DNA of 64,000 nucleotides from Oceanobacillus sp. FSL K6-2867 (lineage in GTDB: Bacteria > Bacillota > Bacilli > Bacillales > Amphibacillaceae), in NCBI RefSeq assembly GCF_037963145.1, contig NZ_CP150144.1, positions 930,001-994,000 of the forward strand, in the 5' to 3' direction. Positions 7,364 to 17,033 of the stretch are shown piece by piece. The first letter of the stretch is position 1; every line of letters starts with the position of its first letter. Made by a program: the position numbers and the translations under genes. The notes beneath the pieces were generated by a model. That model had not been told where the DNA came from. It was given only the letters and a program-made list of their open reading frames with translations, and did no database searches.

Positions 7364-8023
7364 ATGAAAGAAGATAAAGCCATTGTTGTCTTTAGCGGAG
7401 GCCAAGACAGCACGACCTGTTTATTCTGGGCAAAAGAGCAGTTTAAAGAAGTCGAAACAGTTACTTTCGATTATGGTCAACGCCATAAATTAGAAATTGA
7501 ATGTGCGAAAGAAATTGCAGAAGAGGTTGGTGTAAAACATCATATTTTAGATATGTCGCTGCTTCATCAACTGGCACCAAATGCCTTAACACGGAATGAT
7601 ATTGATGTAGCTGAAAGTGATAAAACGGAACTTCCAAACACTTTTGTACCGGGCAGAAACTTACTTTTTCTATCTTTCGCTGGTGTGTTGGCAAAACAAG
7701 TTGGTGCAAAGCATTTAGTGACAGGGGTTAGTGAAACGGATTTTAGTGGCTATCCAGATTGTCGAGATAGTTTTATCAAATCATTAAATGTTACGCTAAA
7801 TCTGGCGATTGATGAACCGTTTGTAATCCATACACCGCTAATGTGGTTGGATAAAAAGGAAGTCTGGGAACTTTCAGATGAGTTAGGCGTATTGGATGTC
7901 ATTCGGGAAAAGACCTTGACTTGCTATAACGGTATAAAGGCTGATGGCTGTGGAGTGTGTCCAGCTTGCAAGCTTCGAAATAATGGTTTAGAGCAATACT
8001 TGCTGAAAAAGGGAGAGAAATAA
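7364..8023 (+). CDS. queC: 7-cyano-7-deazaguanine synthase QueC
   Basis: 219 residues. QueC converts 7-carboxy-7-deazaguanine to preQ0 with ATP and ammonia in queuosine biosynthesis (cytosolic). It shows the PP-loop SGGQDSTT at residues 9-16 and the C-terminal zinc site C-x8-C-x2-C-x2-C ([16 protein letters not shown]), both diagnostic. ATG 7364 has GGAGAGGAG 10 nt upstream; an earlier in-frame ATG falls in the terminator and was rejected. It is directly behind a preQ1 riboswitch and 2 bases from the transporter gene. queD, queE and queF, usual operon partners, are not in the window. Confidence 0.97.
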   Translation: MKEDKAIVVFSGGQDSTTCLFWAKEQFKEVETVTFDYGQRHKLEIECAKEIAEEVGVKHHILDMSLLHQLAPNALTRNDIDVAESDKTELPNTFVPGRNLLFLSFAGVLAKQVGAKHLVTGVSETDFSGYPDCRDSFIKSLNVTLNLAIDEPFVIHTPLMWLDKKEVWELSDELGVLDVIREKTLTCYNGIKADGCGVCPACKLRNNGLEQYLLKKGEK

Positions 8024-8025
8024 GT

Positions 8026-8568
8026 ATGTTACGTGTATTCTTTTATTTAATTTCAATTGTCTCGGCTAATGTCATCACTGCAGCATTGATGCCTTTAGAG
8101 ATTGGTATTTTTATTATTCCTATGGGAACGTTTCTAATCGGTGCAACATTTATCTTTCGTGACTTGGTGCAAAACAAGTACGGAAGGGCAAAGACCTATT
8201 TATTTATTCTTACGGCATTGATATTGTCGGGTGTGGTTTCCTCTTTACTGGGAGATACATTAATGATTGTTGCTGCTTCAGCCCTATCCTTTATTATTTC
8301 TGAAACAGCAGATACAGAGATTTATACGAGATTAAAACTGCCAATCGCATGGCGCGTTTTTTATAGTGGGATTGTCGGAGGTCTGCTAGATTCAGTCGTT
8401 TTCGTTATTGTTGGATTAAGTCCGCTGGGTGCAGGATTTATCCCTTGGGAAGCTGTTCCAGCAGCAATTTTAGGCCAAGTAATTGCCAAAACAGTTATTC
8501 AGCTTATTGGAGCTCTCGCTCTAAATCAAGTTTATCTAGTGAAAGCAAGACGTGTAGCAGCAAGCTAA
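8026..8568 (+). CDS. VUT-family queuosine-precursor transporter
   Basis: 180 residues with about five or six hydrophobic helices. FRDLVQNKYGR and GGLLDSVVF are the kind of conserved segments seen in the Vut_1/YhhQ family (preQ0/preQ1 uptake). It begins 2 bases after queC and is under the same preQ1 riboswitch, which strongly supports a precursor-uptake role. No ATPase partner is needed by this family. The exact substrate (preQ0, preQ1 or queuine) is not readable. Confidence 0.88.
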   Translation: MLRVFFYLISIVSANVITAALMPLEIGIFIIPMGTFLIGATFIFRDLVQNKYGRAKTYLFILTALILSGVVSSLLGDTLMIVAASALSFIISETADTEIYTRLKLPIAWRVFYSGIVGGLLDSVVFVIVGLSPLGAGFIPWEAVPAAILGQVIAKTVIQLIGALALNQVYLVKARRVAAS

Positions 8569-8652
8569 ATTCCCGTAAACAAGGAATGCCAGAAATGTCA
8601 AAGGATACCGTTTTGATGGTATCTAAATGCTTAAAGCACCCATATTTATCTT

Positions 8653-8696
8653 ATACAACAAGGACCTCTCTTACGAGATCCTTGTTGTATTTTCTT
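8653..8696 (+). terminator. terminator of the queC operon
   Basis: ATACAACAAGGA / TCCTTGTTGTAT, a perfect 12-bp stem with a nested TCTC/GAGA, followed by TTTCTT. Confidence 0.9.
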
Positions 8697-9157
8697 ATTA
8701 AATTAAAGCACCGTATAATGAAAAAGAAAAACTATTCTTCACCTAAAAAACCTGCAAGAATCCCTCTATTTAATTCATCTTTAATCAACTGAACACTTTA
8801 GCATAAGAAATGCTCTATTTAATCAAATACAGCATTTTTGCTTAATAAAAACACCATTTAAAATTAGGAACTATTTCTTTATCTATATATAAAAAAGAAA
8901 TCCCTTATAGGAAGAATTATGCAACGCATATAACGAAACGAAATAATGAAAAGTTCCTAATATTCCTCATAACTTTCTAATAAATTTTCGCGCTATCAAT
9001 GAAGGTTTTTGATCACTTTCTCAAAAATGAATAAAAACGGTGTAAGCAGCTAAAAATTAAACCATGGATCTTTGTTTTTTTATTCTAATGTACTTATCTT
9101 ATTCCTAAAAAATTTATCGCATGAAGTCTTTAGACTGTTTGCGTAATAAAGGATGAT
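8697..9157. other. intergenic stretch with MITE-like inverted repeat
   Basis: No gene. ATTAGGAACT (8863-8872) and AGTTCCTAAT (8952-8961) are perfect 10-bp inverted repeats bounding a 99-bp A/T-rich segment that itself contains ATTTCTTT/AAAGAAAT. It could be a small non-autonomous element or an extended hairpin. Confidence 0.4.
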
Positions 9158-10594
9158 ATGATGACTTTTAATCGTGAACAAATCAAGGAGAAGTATAATA
9201 TAAATAAAGATTTACTTCCATCGACGGAGAAAGAAAGGACATGGAATAAAACAAATTATGCAACGACGTGGATGGGTAACGTTCATAATATACCATCATA
9301 TGTGACAATTGGAGGTTTTTTTGTCCTAGGTCTCTCGGTTAATCAAGTTTTTTGGGTGATTATGATAGCCGGGGTGATCGTCGCTCTTATGTTAGTTTTG
9401 AATGGTGTTTCAGGGGCTAAATACGGCATACCCTTTTCAGTGTCATTAAGAACGTCTTATGGCGTACGGGGAGCCATTATCCCTGGATTTTTACGTGGTG
9501 TTATTTCCGCCATTATGTGGTTTAGTTTACAAACTTATGCAGGTAGTTCCGCTGTAACAGTTCTGATTGGTGAATTCTGGCCTGGTTACCTTAATCTCGG
9601 AGGTGATTGGAGTTTCTTCGGCTTAAGCTTACCTGGCATTATTTCCTTTCTTTTATTTTGGTGTTTCAACGTAGCCTTTATATTCGGGGGGATGGATCTT
9701 ATAGGCAAATTCCAAAAAGTGCTATCCGTTCTTATTTACATAGTATTTATTGGGATGGCTATTTGGGCTGTATACTTAGCCGGTGGTATTGGACCAATCC
9801 TTGATTATACACCAAAAGGTATAAATGGGAATACGCTTCTCGTATTAGCCGGCTCTATAGCTGCTATAGTTGGAACATGGGCAGCCCCGATTTTAAGCAT
9901 TAACGACCTTACTAAAAAGGCTAAAAAGCCTAAGGATCAAGCCATCGGTCAATCCATAGGGCTTATTATTACATTTTTGCTGTTTGCAATAGCAAGCATA
10001 GTGATTATTGTCGGATCGGAAATTGCCTTCGGTACGCCAATTTGGAATATCGTCGATGTCATTAACCGATTCGATAGTAAATTTGCAATTGCTGGTGCCG
10101 TTTTAGTAATTTGTTTATCAACAATTTCTGCAAATCTTGTTGGTAATGTTGTACCTGCAGGTTATCAGTTAGTATCATTGTCCCAATTATTCCAAAAGGA
10201 ATTGCATTTCAAAACAGGAGCAATTATAGCTGCTATTATCGGTTTATTTTTATTCCCATGGAAGCTGATGGAGAATCCAACTAGTATTTATGCCTTTTTA
10301 AATTTTGTTGGCGCAATATTAGGTCCAGTCACAGGTATCATGCTGGCGGATTATTATATTATTCGTCGGAGAAAAATTAATTTAAATGCCCTTTATGAGC
10401 CTAAAAGCGACTATTTTTTTCGAAAAGGCTTTAATATCCGGGCAATCATAATTACAATTATTTCAGTTATTGTTACATTAATTGGTGCGTTCGTAGATGT
10501 ATTAGAGCCCCTCTATAATTTATCATGGTTTGTAGGTACAGGATTGGCTTTTATTTTATACATTGCTTTTCGTCCAAAGAGAAGGGAAGCATAA
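9158..10594 (+). CDS. NCS1-family nucleobase/allantoin permease
   Basis: 478 residues, about 12 membrane helices; typical length for nucleobase:cation symporter-1 proteins, which import uracil, cytosine, allantoin or hydantoins with Na+ or H+. Family-like segments: WMGNVHNIPSY at about 38-48, the Gly/Pro-rich KYGIPFSVSLRTSYG near 91-105, and LGPVTGIMLADYY near 385-397. Two adjacent ATGs (9158, 9161) follow AAAGGAT; either may be used. No catabolic genes flank it except a degraded tail on the other strand, so the substrate stays open. Confidence 0.88.
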   Translation: MMTFNREQIKEKYNINKDLLPSTEKERTWNKTNYATTWMGNVHNIPSYVTIGGFFVLGLSVNQVFWVIMIAGVIVALMLVLNGVSGAKYGIPFSVSLRTSYGVRGAIIPGFLRGVISAIMWFSLQTYAGSSAVTVLIGEFWPGYLNLGGDWSFFGLSLPGIISFLLFWCFNVAFIFGGMDLIGKFQKVLSVLIYIVFIGMAIWAVYLAGGIGPILDYTPKGINGNTLLVLAGSIAAIVGTWAAPILSINDLTKKAKKPKDQAIGQSIGLIITFLLFAIASIVIIVGSEIAFGTPIWNIVDVINRFDSKFAIAGAVLVICLSTISANLVGNVVPAGYQLVSLSQLFQKELHFKTGAIIAAIIGLFLFPWKLMENPTSIYAFLNFVGAILGPVTGIMLADYYIIRRRKINLNALYEPKSDYFFRKGFNIRAIIITIISVIVTLIGAFVDVLEPLYNLSWFVGTGLAFILYIAFRPKRREA

Positions 10595-10883
10595 GGACTG
10601 TCCTTTCAATTTCTTCTTTCGTAAAAGCATCCATTTTTATTTGGCGTCATTTTCCCATTTACCCGATGTTAATAGAGCTCTTTTGAGTTAATAAACGTCT
10701 TGAATCCAATGATATCTGCCAAATAAAATACTCATGGCAACCGTTATTTGCCATTTGCTTTAACCACTGTTCTTCCTTTCAAAGTCGATAAAAATTAAAC
10801 TTCTGCATGCTCAACGCCTCCAATTTCTGATGCAATGGGCAGCAGAAAATTATCGATAGTATGGTCTCATCACAGATAGAAGT
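10595..10883 (-). pseudogene. remnants, one resembling a DUF2812 protein
   Basis: On the minus strand from 10808: ATG, MQKFNFYRL, a stop, then KEEQWLKQMANNGCHEYFI, which matches the N-terminal pattern of DUF2812 membrane proteins (a ...KEEKWLxxMAxxGxH... start). Stops interrupt the rest. Overlapping it upstream is an in-frame tail (DNFLLPIASEIGGVEHAEV, ending near 10799) of another lost gene. Both are decayed; the DUF2812 reading is by eye only. Confidence 0.4.
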
Positions 10884-11084
10884 TTAAGAATCAACACTAT
10901 TTTTTTTCCTTTTTTTACTCCAATCATAAGGTATATTTGCCCACTCAAAAAAAACATAGAATAAATACACAAAAACAGATAATAAAAGGTTATTAATCCA
11001 TTCTACAGTGTCATTAAAAATCAATTGATATACTGAAAAACATACAAAGTATAATATTGGATATCCAATATTACGTTTAAGCAT
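10884..11084 (-). CDS. small two-helix membrane protein
   Basis: 66 residues with a near-perfect AGGAGG 5 nt before the ATG, so it is probably translated. Two hydrophobic helices (about 8-22 and 32-47) and a Lys/Arg-rich C-tail (KKRKKN). I do not recognise the family. It is co-directional with the next small membrane gene. Confidence 0.65.
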   Translation of the reverse strand: MLKRNIGYPILYFVCFSVYQLIFNDTVEWINNLLLSVFVYLFYVFFEWANIPYDWSKKRKKNSVDS

Positions 11085-11175
11085 CTTGACCTCCTATAAA
11101 ACTCTTATTTGGCGATAACCATTATTTTTTAATACAACTTTCTCTTCTTTGGGCCAACCAAATCGTTGAAAAAGT

Positions 11176-11445
11176 TTAAATAAACATTGCTATTGGAAAG
11201 GTAATTATCATTCCTGCTGGCACGGATAACCACATCATCTTTATTGCAATATGGAGTTTCTTAAAAATAAGATATAGTACACCGACTAACCAGAACGCTA
11301 AAATAACGAAGAATATTGGGGCTGCAAAAGTATCGTTTGTATAATTTTCCGAGATGGCACCAGAAGCCATAAATAGAGTAAATATAAATGTAATAATACC
11401 ACTAAAAATAGTGTGAAGAAAAATTGTCTTCTTGTTGATTTTCAA
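11176..11445 (-). CDS. small membrane protein, unknown
   Basis: I place the start at the TTG at 11445 because AGGAGGGAG lies 4-5 nt upstream; an ATG 81 bases further upstream has no site. The resulting 89 residues have three hydrophobic segments (IFLHTIFSGIITFIFTLF, FAAPIFFVILAFWLVGVLY, MMWLSVPAGMIITFPIAM). No family recognised. It may be in one transcript with the 66-residue membrane protein downstream. Confidence 0.65.
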   Translation of the reverse strand: MKINKKTIFLHTIFSGIITFIFTLFMASGAISENYTNDTFAAPIFFVILAFWLVGVLYLIFKKLHIAIKMMWLSVPAGMIITFPIAMFI

Positions 11446-11590
11446 AATCTCCCTCCTATTTTTAAACTTTTGTTGTTCTGCACTTTTCCAAGTAAAACTC
11501 CAGTTAACAATAACATTAATTAGCAATAATACTTATCATTAATTAGGTAAATATATCATTATAAGGTTTATTAAAAGAGGTGTTATTTTT

Positions 11591-11977
11591 TTGAAAAAAG
11601 CAGTCGTTATCTTTTCAGCTCTATTTCTTATTCTTATGTTCTCAACTCCAACGTTTGCTTCTGATCAATCTGCCTACGAAAAGGCATTGCTTTCCCTATT
11701 ATGGGAAGATATTGATAGAGCTGTTGTTGAATACTATGACATTAAAGATGTCCAATATTTCGATGAAAAAATATTAGACTTAAAAATGAAAAATACACTT
11801 GATTTTGAAATCACAATCCAACTCGCTGCATTTATAGGTGCACACAACACGATTGGAACCGATACACTTACATTTGTACAAGAAGCACCTGATAAGCTAA
11901 AATTAGTTCATTACAAACATACTCCGTCAAAAGAAAAAAAGGAAATATTAGAATGGTATTTTAAAAATCATTCATAA
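11591..11977 (+). CDS. secreted DUF3888-type protein
   Basis: 128 residues with a TTG start (AGAGGTG upstream). Residues 1-23 are a clear Sec signal peptide (KK, hydrophobic core, TFASD cleavage region). The mature part (ALLSLLWEDIDRAVVEYY ... KEILEWYFKN) fits the small exported DUF3888 family of Bacilli. Function unknown. Confidence 0.75.
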   Translation: MKKAVVIFSALFLILMFSTPTFASDQSAYEKALLSLLWEDIDRAVVEYYDIKDVQYFDEKILDLKMKNTLDFEITIQLAAFIGAHNTIGTDTLTFVQEAPDKLKLVHYKHTPSKEKKEILEWYFKNHS

Positions 11978-12231
11978 ATAACCGATTTTTATGCTGCCTT
12001 TTTCAACTAACCCGCCAGTTCTTCATAAAGTTACCTTACCATATATTGGTGATTTCGAAAAATATTCTTTGGCATTATTATGACGACTTTTGTTATTTTG
12101 TCAGCCAAATTTAATGAATCTTTTTAAGACTGCTTAAGCTGGAACCCTTTAGAAAAATATCTGCAGCTTTACATAAATATCTAATTTAGTAATTCTTAAT
12201 CCTGTCAATACAAGTAAATATGCTTTAACGT

Positions 12232-12705
12232 TTATTCCTTATTCGCATACATTGTCTCCGTGCTATGACTATAGAGTTCAATAATATTTCCAAATGGATC
12301 TTCACAATAGACTAAATAGTAAGGCTTGCCTTCCCATGTATTCCAAATATCGCTCCGCTTTTTCCCACCTGACATTTCAATTTTATCGGCAAGCCCTTCT
12401 ATATCATCCGCTATTAAACATATATGAAAATAACCCTGATAACCTTGTTTTTCTTTGTTTTCAATTTTTGGTTCCTGAAATTCAAACAACTCGAGACCAA
12501 CCTGATTTTGCGAAATCAAATGAGCATTCCTCATTTTTTTAATGTTTTTACCCAATAAGTCATTGGTCATATTAGGTTTCTTTTCTAGCTCTGAGACAAA
12601 GGTATATGGCCCAGCAATTAATTTAAAATCCAAGACCTCCCAATACCATTTGATAGCAGCCTCAATATCAGGAACTGATAACCCTATATGTGTAATTGCT
12701 GTCAT
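12232..12705 (-). CDS. VOC/glyoxalase-fold protein
   Basis: 157 residues covering a full pair of beta-alpha-beta-beta-beta modules. Candidate metal ligands: H6 (THIGLSV), E in GLELFEF, H in GYFHICL, and E in NIIELYSH. That is the H/E/H/E set of metal-dependent vicinal oxygen chelate enzymes (glyoxalase I, dioxygenases, epimerases). The specific reaction cannot be read. AGGAGGGATATTTA precedes the ATG. Confidence 0.85.
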   Translation of the reverse strand: MTAITHIGLSVPDIEAAIKWYWEVLDFKLIAGPYTFVSELEKKPNMTNDLLGKNIKKMRNAHLISQNQVGLELFEFQEPKIENKEKQGYQGYFHICLIADDIEGLADKIEMSGGKKRSDIWNTWEGKPYYLVYCEDPFGNIIELYSHSTETMYANKE

Positions 12706-12781
12706 TAAATATCCCTCCTGAGGAACTAATTCCCTTGAAACGTGACTATCACTCCACGAATTTTGTCTAAGGATTCAGTTG

Positions 12782-12815
12782 CAAAAAGCCATTAATCTGC
12801 TATAGATTAATGGCT
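12782..12815 (-). terminator. terminator of the UvrA-like gene
   Basis: AGCCATTAATC / GATTAATGGCT perfect 11-bp stem with T5 on the minus strand, 70 bases after the UvrA-like stop codon. Confidence 0.85.
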
Positions 12816-12886
12816 CCAGGATGTCACTATTTTTACTCTCACGATTTTATAGCATGGAAAAATAGGATATATTTAAAATGCGTACA

Positions 12887-15163
12887 CTAGTCAGGATTTT
12901 TAAATCCATCCTTTAACCATTTCGCTGTCAATGTTTCTGCATATAACATCTCTTCTGGTGTGCCTTCAAATATAATTTTACCGCCTTGCTTTCCTCCTCC
13001 TGAACCCAATTCTATTACCCAGTCGCTTGCTGCTATAAAGTCTAAATTGTGTTCGATTATGATAACAGAGTTACCTTTATTTACAAGATTTTGAAATACA
13101 TCTAAGAGTTTTCCATTATCTTTTGTGTGTAATCCTAAGGATGGCTCGTCCAACAGATAGATTTGTCCTTCCTTTTGTAAGTGGCTTGCAAGTTTCAATC
13201 GCTGGGTTTCTCCTCCGCTTAGGGAACTTGTCGTTTGCCCTAGCGTTAAATACTCTAACCCAACCTCTTTTAGTGTGTTTACCCTTTTTATGATTTTTGG
13301 TATTTTGAAATAATTCATAGCCTGATCTATCGTTAATTGTAAAATCTCTATTATATTTTTACCCTGATATCGGTAAGACAGCGCTTCGTCGGAATATCGC
13401 GTTCCATCACATGCTTCACATTCAATTGTTACAGGATCTGCAAATGCTACATCGGGGGTAATGACCCCTTTTCCTTTGCAGACAGGACATGCTCCTAAAG
13501 AGTTAAAGCTGAATAAACCGGCTGGCTGTCCTGTTTCCTTTGAAAATATGGAACGAATATCATCCATTATCCCCATATAAGTAGCGAGTGTCGAACGGCT
13601 GGAGATACCTATACTTCTTTGTCCTACCATGATTGTTTCCGGATAGCTTTCAGAGAATGCTTCCATCATTAAAGAGCTTTTACCTGAACCAGATACGCCA
13701 CATATAGAGACTAAAACATTTTTAGGAATTGTTACATTTATGTTTTTTAAGTTATGATTACTTGCTCTAATTATTGTAAAATAATCATTGCTATTCCTTG
13801 GATTTTTGTTTATGTTCAGCTTGTGATTCAGTAGCGCTGCAGTTGGAGATTCTTTTAGTTCTGCCAATTTTCCTTGGTAGACAACTTCCCCTCCATCTAC
13901 ACCTGCTCCAGGACCCATTTCTATTATTTCATCCGCTGCTTTTATTACAGATAAATCGTGTTCAATTATAATTACCGTGTTATGCTGCTCTTTCAGACTT
14001 TTCAGCATCTGTATTAACATATCCACTTCTTCTGGATGAAGCCCTGCACTCGGTTCATCGAAAATATAGGTGATATTATTTAGACTGCTTCCTAAATGGC
14101 GGGCAATCTTTACTCTTTGAGCTTCACCACCAGACAATGTCCCCATTTTCCTTGATAGGCTCAAATAGCCTAATCCCATTTCAACTAGTTGTTTAATATG
14201 CGGGATTGCTTGGTGTGCTATCGCTTCTCCCATAGAATCTTTTATGTTCCCTAGTTCCTTTAGTAATTCTGTAAGCTCTAATTGATCATATTCTGCGATG
14301 TTCAGCCCGTCTATTCTGCATTCTAATACCTTCGGATTTAAACCTGAACCTTGACACGTTGGACATAATGAATGGGTTGATACTGCTAAGACGTCATCTT
14401 GGGTTACTCCTTTTAGCTTTGTAATATCTCTGTTGATATAAAGACGCGTAAATCTGGGCAATAACCCATCCCAATCATGTTTTTGAGGTCCATGTTTTGT
14501 GTGAAATGGTGCATTGACTTTTTCACCTGCTCGAGGACCATATAATAGTAAATGGCGTTTTTCCTCCGGGTAGTCTTTTATTGGTATATCTGGATCAAAT
14601 AATCCACAGGTCATCATCCAGTTACCCTGCCAACCCGACGGCGATAATGGCTTAAACCTTACTGCATAATCTCGAAGCGACTTATCAAAATCGATAATCT
14701 TATTTAAGTCTGGGGCAACTACTTCTCCAAATCCACTGCATTCTGGACATCTCCCAAAGGAACTATGGCTCGAAAATTCGGTTGCAGAACCAATTGACGG
14801 CTTTCCTATTCTTGAAAACAAAAGTCTAATCAATGGATCTATATCCATATAAGTACCGACAGTTGATCGGGAATTTCCTCCTAAAGGTCTTTGTTCCACT
14901 ACGACAACCGGGCTTAAATTCTGCATAAGATCTGCTTGGGGTCTCTCGTATCTTGGCATTTGATATCTGACATAGTGAGGGTAGTTTAAAATCATTAGCC
15001 TTCTGCTTTCTGTAGCTAATGTATCAAATACAACGGAGCTTTTTCCTGAGCCTGAAAGACCAGTAAATACAATAATTTTTCCTTTTGGTATGTTTAAATC
15101 TATGTTTTTTAGATTATTCTCTTTAAGCCCTCTTAAAATAATTTCATCTTTTACTTCAAACAT
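12887..15163 (-). CDS. UvrA-like ABC ATPase paralogue
   Basis: 758 residues against about 950 for canonical UvrA. Two ABC modules are complete: Walker A GLSGSGKSS (about 35) and GVSGSGKSS (about 490), signatures LSGGEAQR and LSGGETQR, and Walker B IFDEPSAGLH and LLDEPSLGLH. Cys-rich zinc modules (CPEC, CPTC, CPVC, CEAC) are present. The shortfall lies between the first Walker A and its signature, where UvrA carries its UvrB-binding and insertion domains. Proteins of this kind (UvrA2/DrrC-like) occur beside true UvrA and are linked to resistance to DNA-binding drugs. No uvrB is near. Role inferred. Confidence 0.88.
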   Translation of the reverse strand: MFEVKDEIILRGLKENNLKNIDLNIPKGKIIVFTGLSGSGKSSVVFDTLATESRRLMILNYPHYVRYQMPRYERPQADLMQNLSPVVVVEQRPLGGNSRSTVGTYMDIDPLIRLLFSRIGKPSIGSATEFSSHSSFGRCPECSGFGEVVAPDLNKIIDFDKSLRDYAVRFKPLSPSGWQGNWMMTCGLFDPDIPIKDYPEEKRHLLLYGPRAGEKVNAPFHTKHGPQKHDWDGLLPRFTRLYINRDITKLKGVTQDDVLAVSTHSLCPTCQGSGLNPKVLECRIDGLNIAEYDQLELTELLKELGNIKDSMGEAIAHQAIPHIKQLVEMGLGYLSLSRKMGTLSGGEAQRVKIARHLGSSLNNITYIFDEPSAGLHPEEVDMLIQMLKSLKEQHNTVIIIEHDLSVIKAADEIIEMGPGAGVDGGEVVYQGKLAELKESPTAALLNHKLNINKNPRNSNDYFTIIRASNHNLKNINVTIPKNVLVSICGVSGSGKSSLMMEAFSESYPETIMVGQRSIGISSRSTLATYMGIMDDIRSIFSKETGQPAGLFSFNSLGACPVCKGKGVITPDVAFADPVTIECEACDGTRYSDEALSYRYQGKNIIEILQLTIDQAMNYFKIPKIIKRVNTLKEVGLEYLTLGQTTSSLSGGETQRLKLASHLQKEGQIYLLDEPSLGLHTKDNGKLLDVFQNLVNKGNSVIIIEHNLDFIAASDWVIELGSGGGKQGGKIIFEGTPEEMLYAETLTAKWLKDGFKNPD

Positions 15164-15748
15164 TTTGTCATCCTTCCTTTTAGTTCACTACAAGTCTAAC
15201 CAAAATTGGATTAAAAATAATTGCTAAAAGTTTGTAAAGAAGTCCCGCGCAAGATCAATAGATTAATATGTTCTAACATAATCAAAACAGGTGCAGGTGC
15301 CAGTACTTTTACTTTATACATACAACCAAAAAAAAGCGAGTTCTAAATGCTGATTAGAGATCGCTTTTTTTCAACAATAGTCTGGGAGTGACAGACACCT
15401 GTCTGAATTTATGATCCAATTTATCCATAGAAATCCCCTCCTCAATTCTATTTTAGTAATCCGGCTTTTTGGATAGTTCATCTAAAATCCGTTTATCCGT
15501 ATTAGCAATACATTACAAGAATTCCTTAAATAAAGTAAAAAGAACAAAAGACTTTATTCCGATTCCCTGCAACTCCAAAACGGCTTTTATGATATAATTA
15601 CACGTCTCTCTGAGGGAATTAATATTTAGCAATGATTTCAAACTTATGTTCCTAACGCCATTTGCCAGTGTTCCATATAACTCATACATAAATCTGTTTA
15701 GATTTGTTAATGATAGGAAAACACATGAAAAATAGGAAGTGATTATTC
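15164..15748. other. intergenic stretch with hairpin
   Basis: No gene seen. It holds the hairpin at 15329-15371 and two related short words, caggtgcaggtgcc (near 15290) and GACAGACACCTGTCTG (15391-15405), of a type often scattered between genes in Bacillaceae. The last 300 bases are A/T-rich without a clear promoter. Confidence 0.45.
15329..15371. terminator. bidirectional-looking hairpin with A and T tracts
   Basis: AAAAAAAGCGA (15329-15339) pairs with TCGCTTTTTTT (15361-15371), with inner TTCTAA/TTAGAG pairing. A-run on one side, T-run on the other, so it can terminate in both directions, although no gene reads into it closely. Confidence 0.7.
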
Positions 15749-16198
15749 ATGGTTTTTATACTCATTTCTATCCTCATTTTTAGTATAATTATTTACTTTA
15801 TGCCAAAGCGAATGACGTTAATGGAGATGTATGCAACTTCATGGTTTGCATTAACGTTTGTATTAACTGTCGATTCATACCTTGCCTTAAAACATGACCT
15901 TTACGGTTATTTTTTTAAAGATTATTTTGACTATAGAACGTTAATTGTTCATTTTGGTGTTTATCCAACTTACAACGCTATTTTCCTGAATTTTTTCCCT
16001 AAAAATAGGTGGAATCAATTGTTCTATATTCTGCTTCATTCATTAATTTTGATCGGATATGAATGGGCAACAATTCAAGCTGGTGCGTTTCATTATAAGA
16101 ATTGGGAAACATGGTATTCAGCTCTGGCTTATCCAATCATATTGTTGATTCTTTATCTGAACTTAAAAGTGCTAAGATTATTGAAGAATAAGAACTAA
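15749..16198 (+). CDS. CBO0543-type membrane protein
   Basis: 149 residues with about four to five hydrophobic helices. The segment MTLMEMYATSWFALTF, the D-rich LTVDSYLALKHDLYGYF and the later FHYKNWETWYS match the 'CBO0543 family' of small clostridial/bacillar integral membrane proteins of unknown function. AGGAAGTG precedes the ATG. It sits just upstream of another membrane gene and may share its transcript. Confidence 0.75.
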   Translation: MVFILISILIFSIIIYFMPKRMTLMEMYATSWFALTFVLTVDSYLALKHDLYGYFFKDYFDYRTLIVHFGVYPTYNAIFLNFFPKNRWNQLFYILLHSLILIGYEWATIQAGAFHYKNWETWYSALAYPIILLILYLNLKVLRLLKNKN

Positions 16199-16243
16199 CT
16201 TTTATTGCATCCCAAATATGTTCCATCTCAATAGAAGGGTTTA

Positions 16244-16768
16244 ATGAAGATGAAAAATACAAATGAATATAAATCCCCTATCGCCGCTTTATTATGGTCT
16301 GTCATGATGACAGGTTTCGGGCAATTTTATAATGGACAATATATTTTTGGTGCATTACTTTTCATATTTGAAATTGCTGCAAACGGACTATCTAGTTTAA
16401 ATATGTCCATTTTACACTCCTTCCACGGCAATACACAGCAAGCGCACGATGTTTTCGATCATCAATGGGGGTTATTCTATCCTTCCTCATACGCTTTTTC
16501 AATCTGGCAAGCATATAACAAAGCAATCGTCATTAATTGTCAGCAAGAGAAAAGAGATTATCCTAAAGAGACATACTTAACTGGTTTTTTTATTTTATTT
16601 GTTATCGGTATGAATTTAGGTGTGTACTACCATCACCATTTATTAAGTGGTATTCCCTTTTTTTCTAGTCCGATATTTAATGGATTATCCTGGGGATTTT
16701 TATTTGGTATTACTGGTCATTTTGCTGAAAAATATATAAAAGCAAAAAGAAATATAGGTAAAGATTAA
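16244..16768 (+). CDS. membrane protein with TM2-like start
   Basis: 174 residues. The N-terminus (SPIAALLWSVMMTGFGQFYNGQ) has the proline/glycine GQFYNG turn of TM2-like proteins; four or five helices follow and the C-tail is lysine-rich. ATGs at 16244 and 16250 are both possible; GAAGGG upstream fits the second slightly better. Function unknown. Confidence 0.65.
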   Translation: MKMKNTNEYKSPIAALLWSVMMTGFGQFYNGQYIFGALLFIFEIAANGLSSLNMSILHSFHGNTQQAHDVFDHQWGLFYPSSYAFSIWQAYNKAIVINCQQEKRDYPKETYLTGFFILFVIGMNLGVYYHHHLLSGIPFFSSPIFNGLSWGFLFGITGHFAEKYIKAKRNIGKD

Positions 16769-17033
16769 TTTTGATTACCTAATAAGAGGGGATAGCTCTG
16801 CCGCTGGTTATGATTGTCATTAATGTTCTAACCCCTTCATCAATTGTTGCTTTAAATTTCTAACTGGACAATCATTTTCTTTATGACTCATCTCTAATAA
16901 TTTATTTCCCTTTTTACTATGAAATCTTCAAGTGTGATTTTTATTCCAAGGATAATCTGTAAATTCAATGCTAACAGATTAAGTAGTCAGCCTGATAGAA
17001 TGCTATACGTGGGATTTTGAGTTTCGTGCTGAA
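16769..17033. other. intergenic stretch, short remnant
   Basis: On the minus strand about 34 codons (near 16925-16825, NDCPVRNLKQQLMKGLEH before a stop) look coding but have no start; probably a gene stump. At 17011-17022, GGGATTTTGAGT repeats the anticodon region of the neighbouring tRNA-Leu, perhaps a trace of a lost second tRNA-Leu. Confidence 0.35.
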
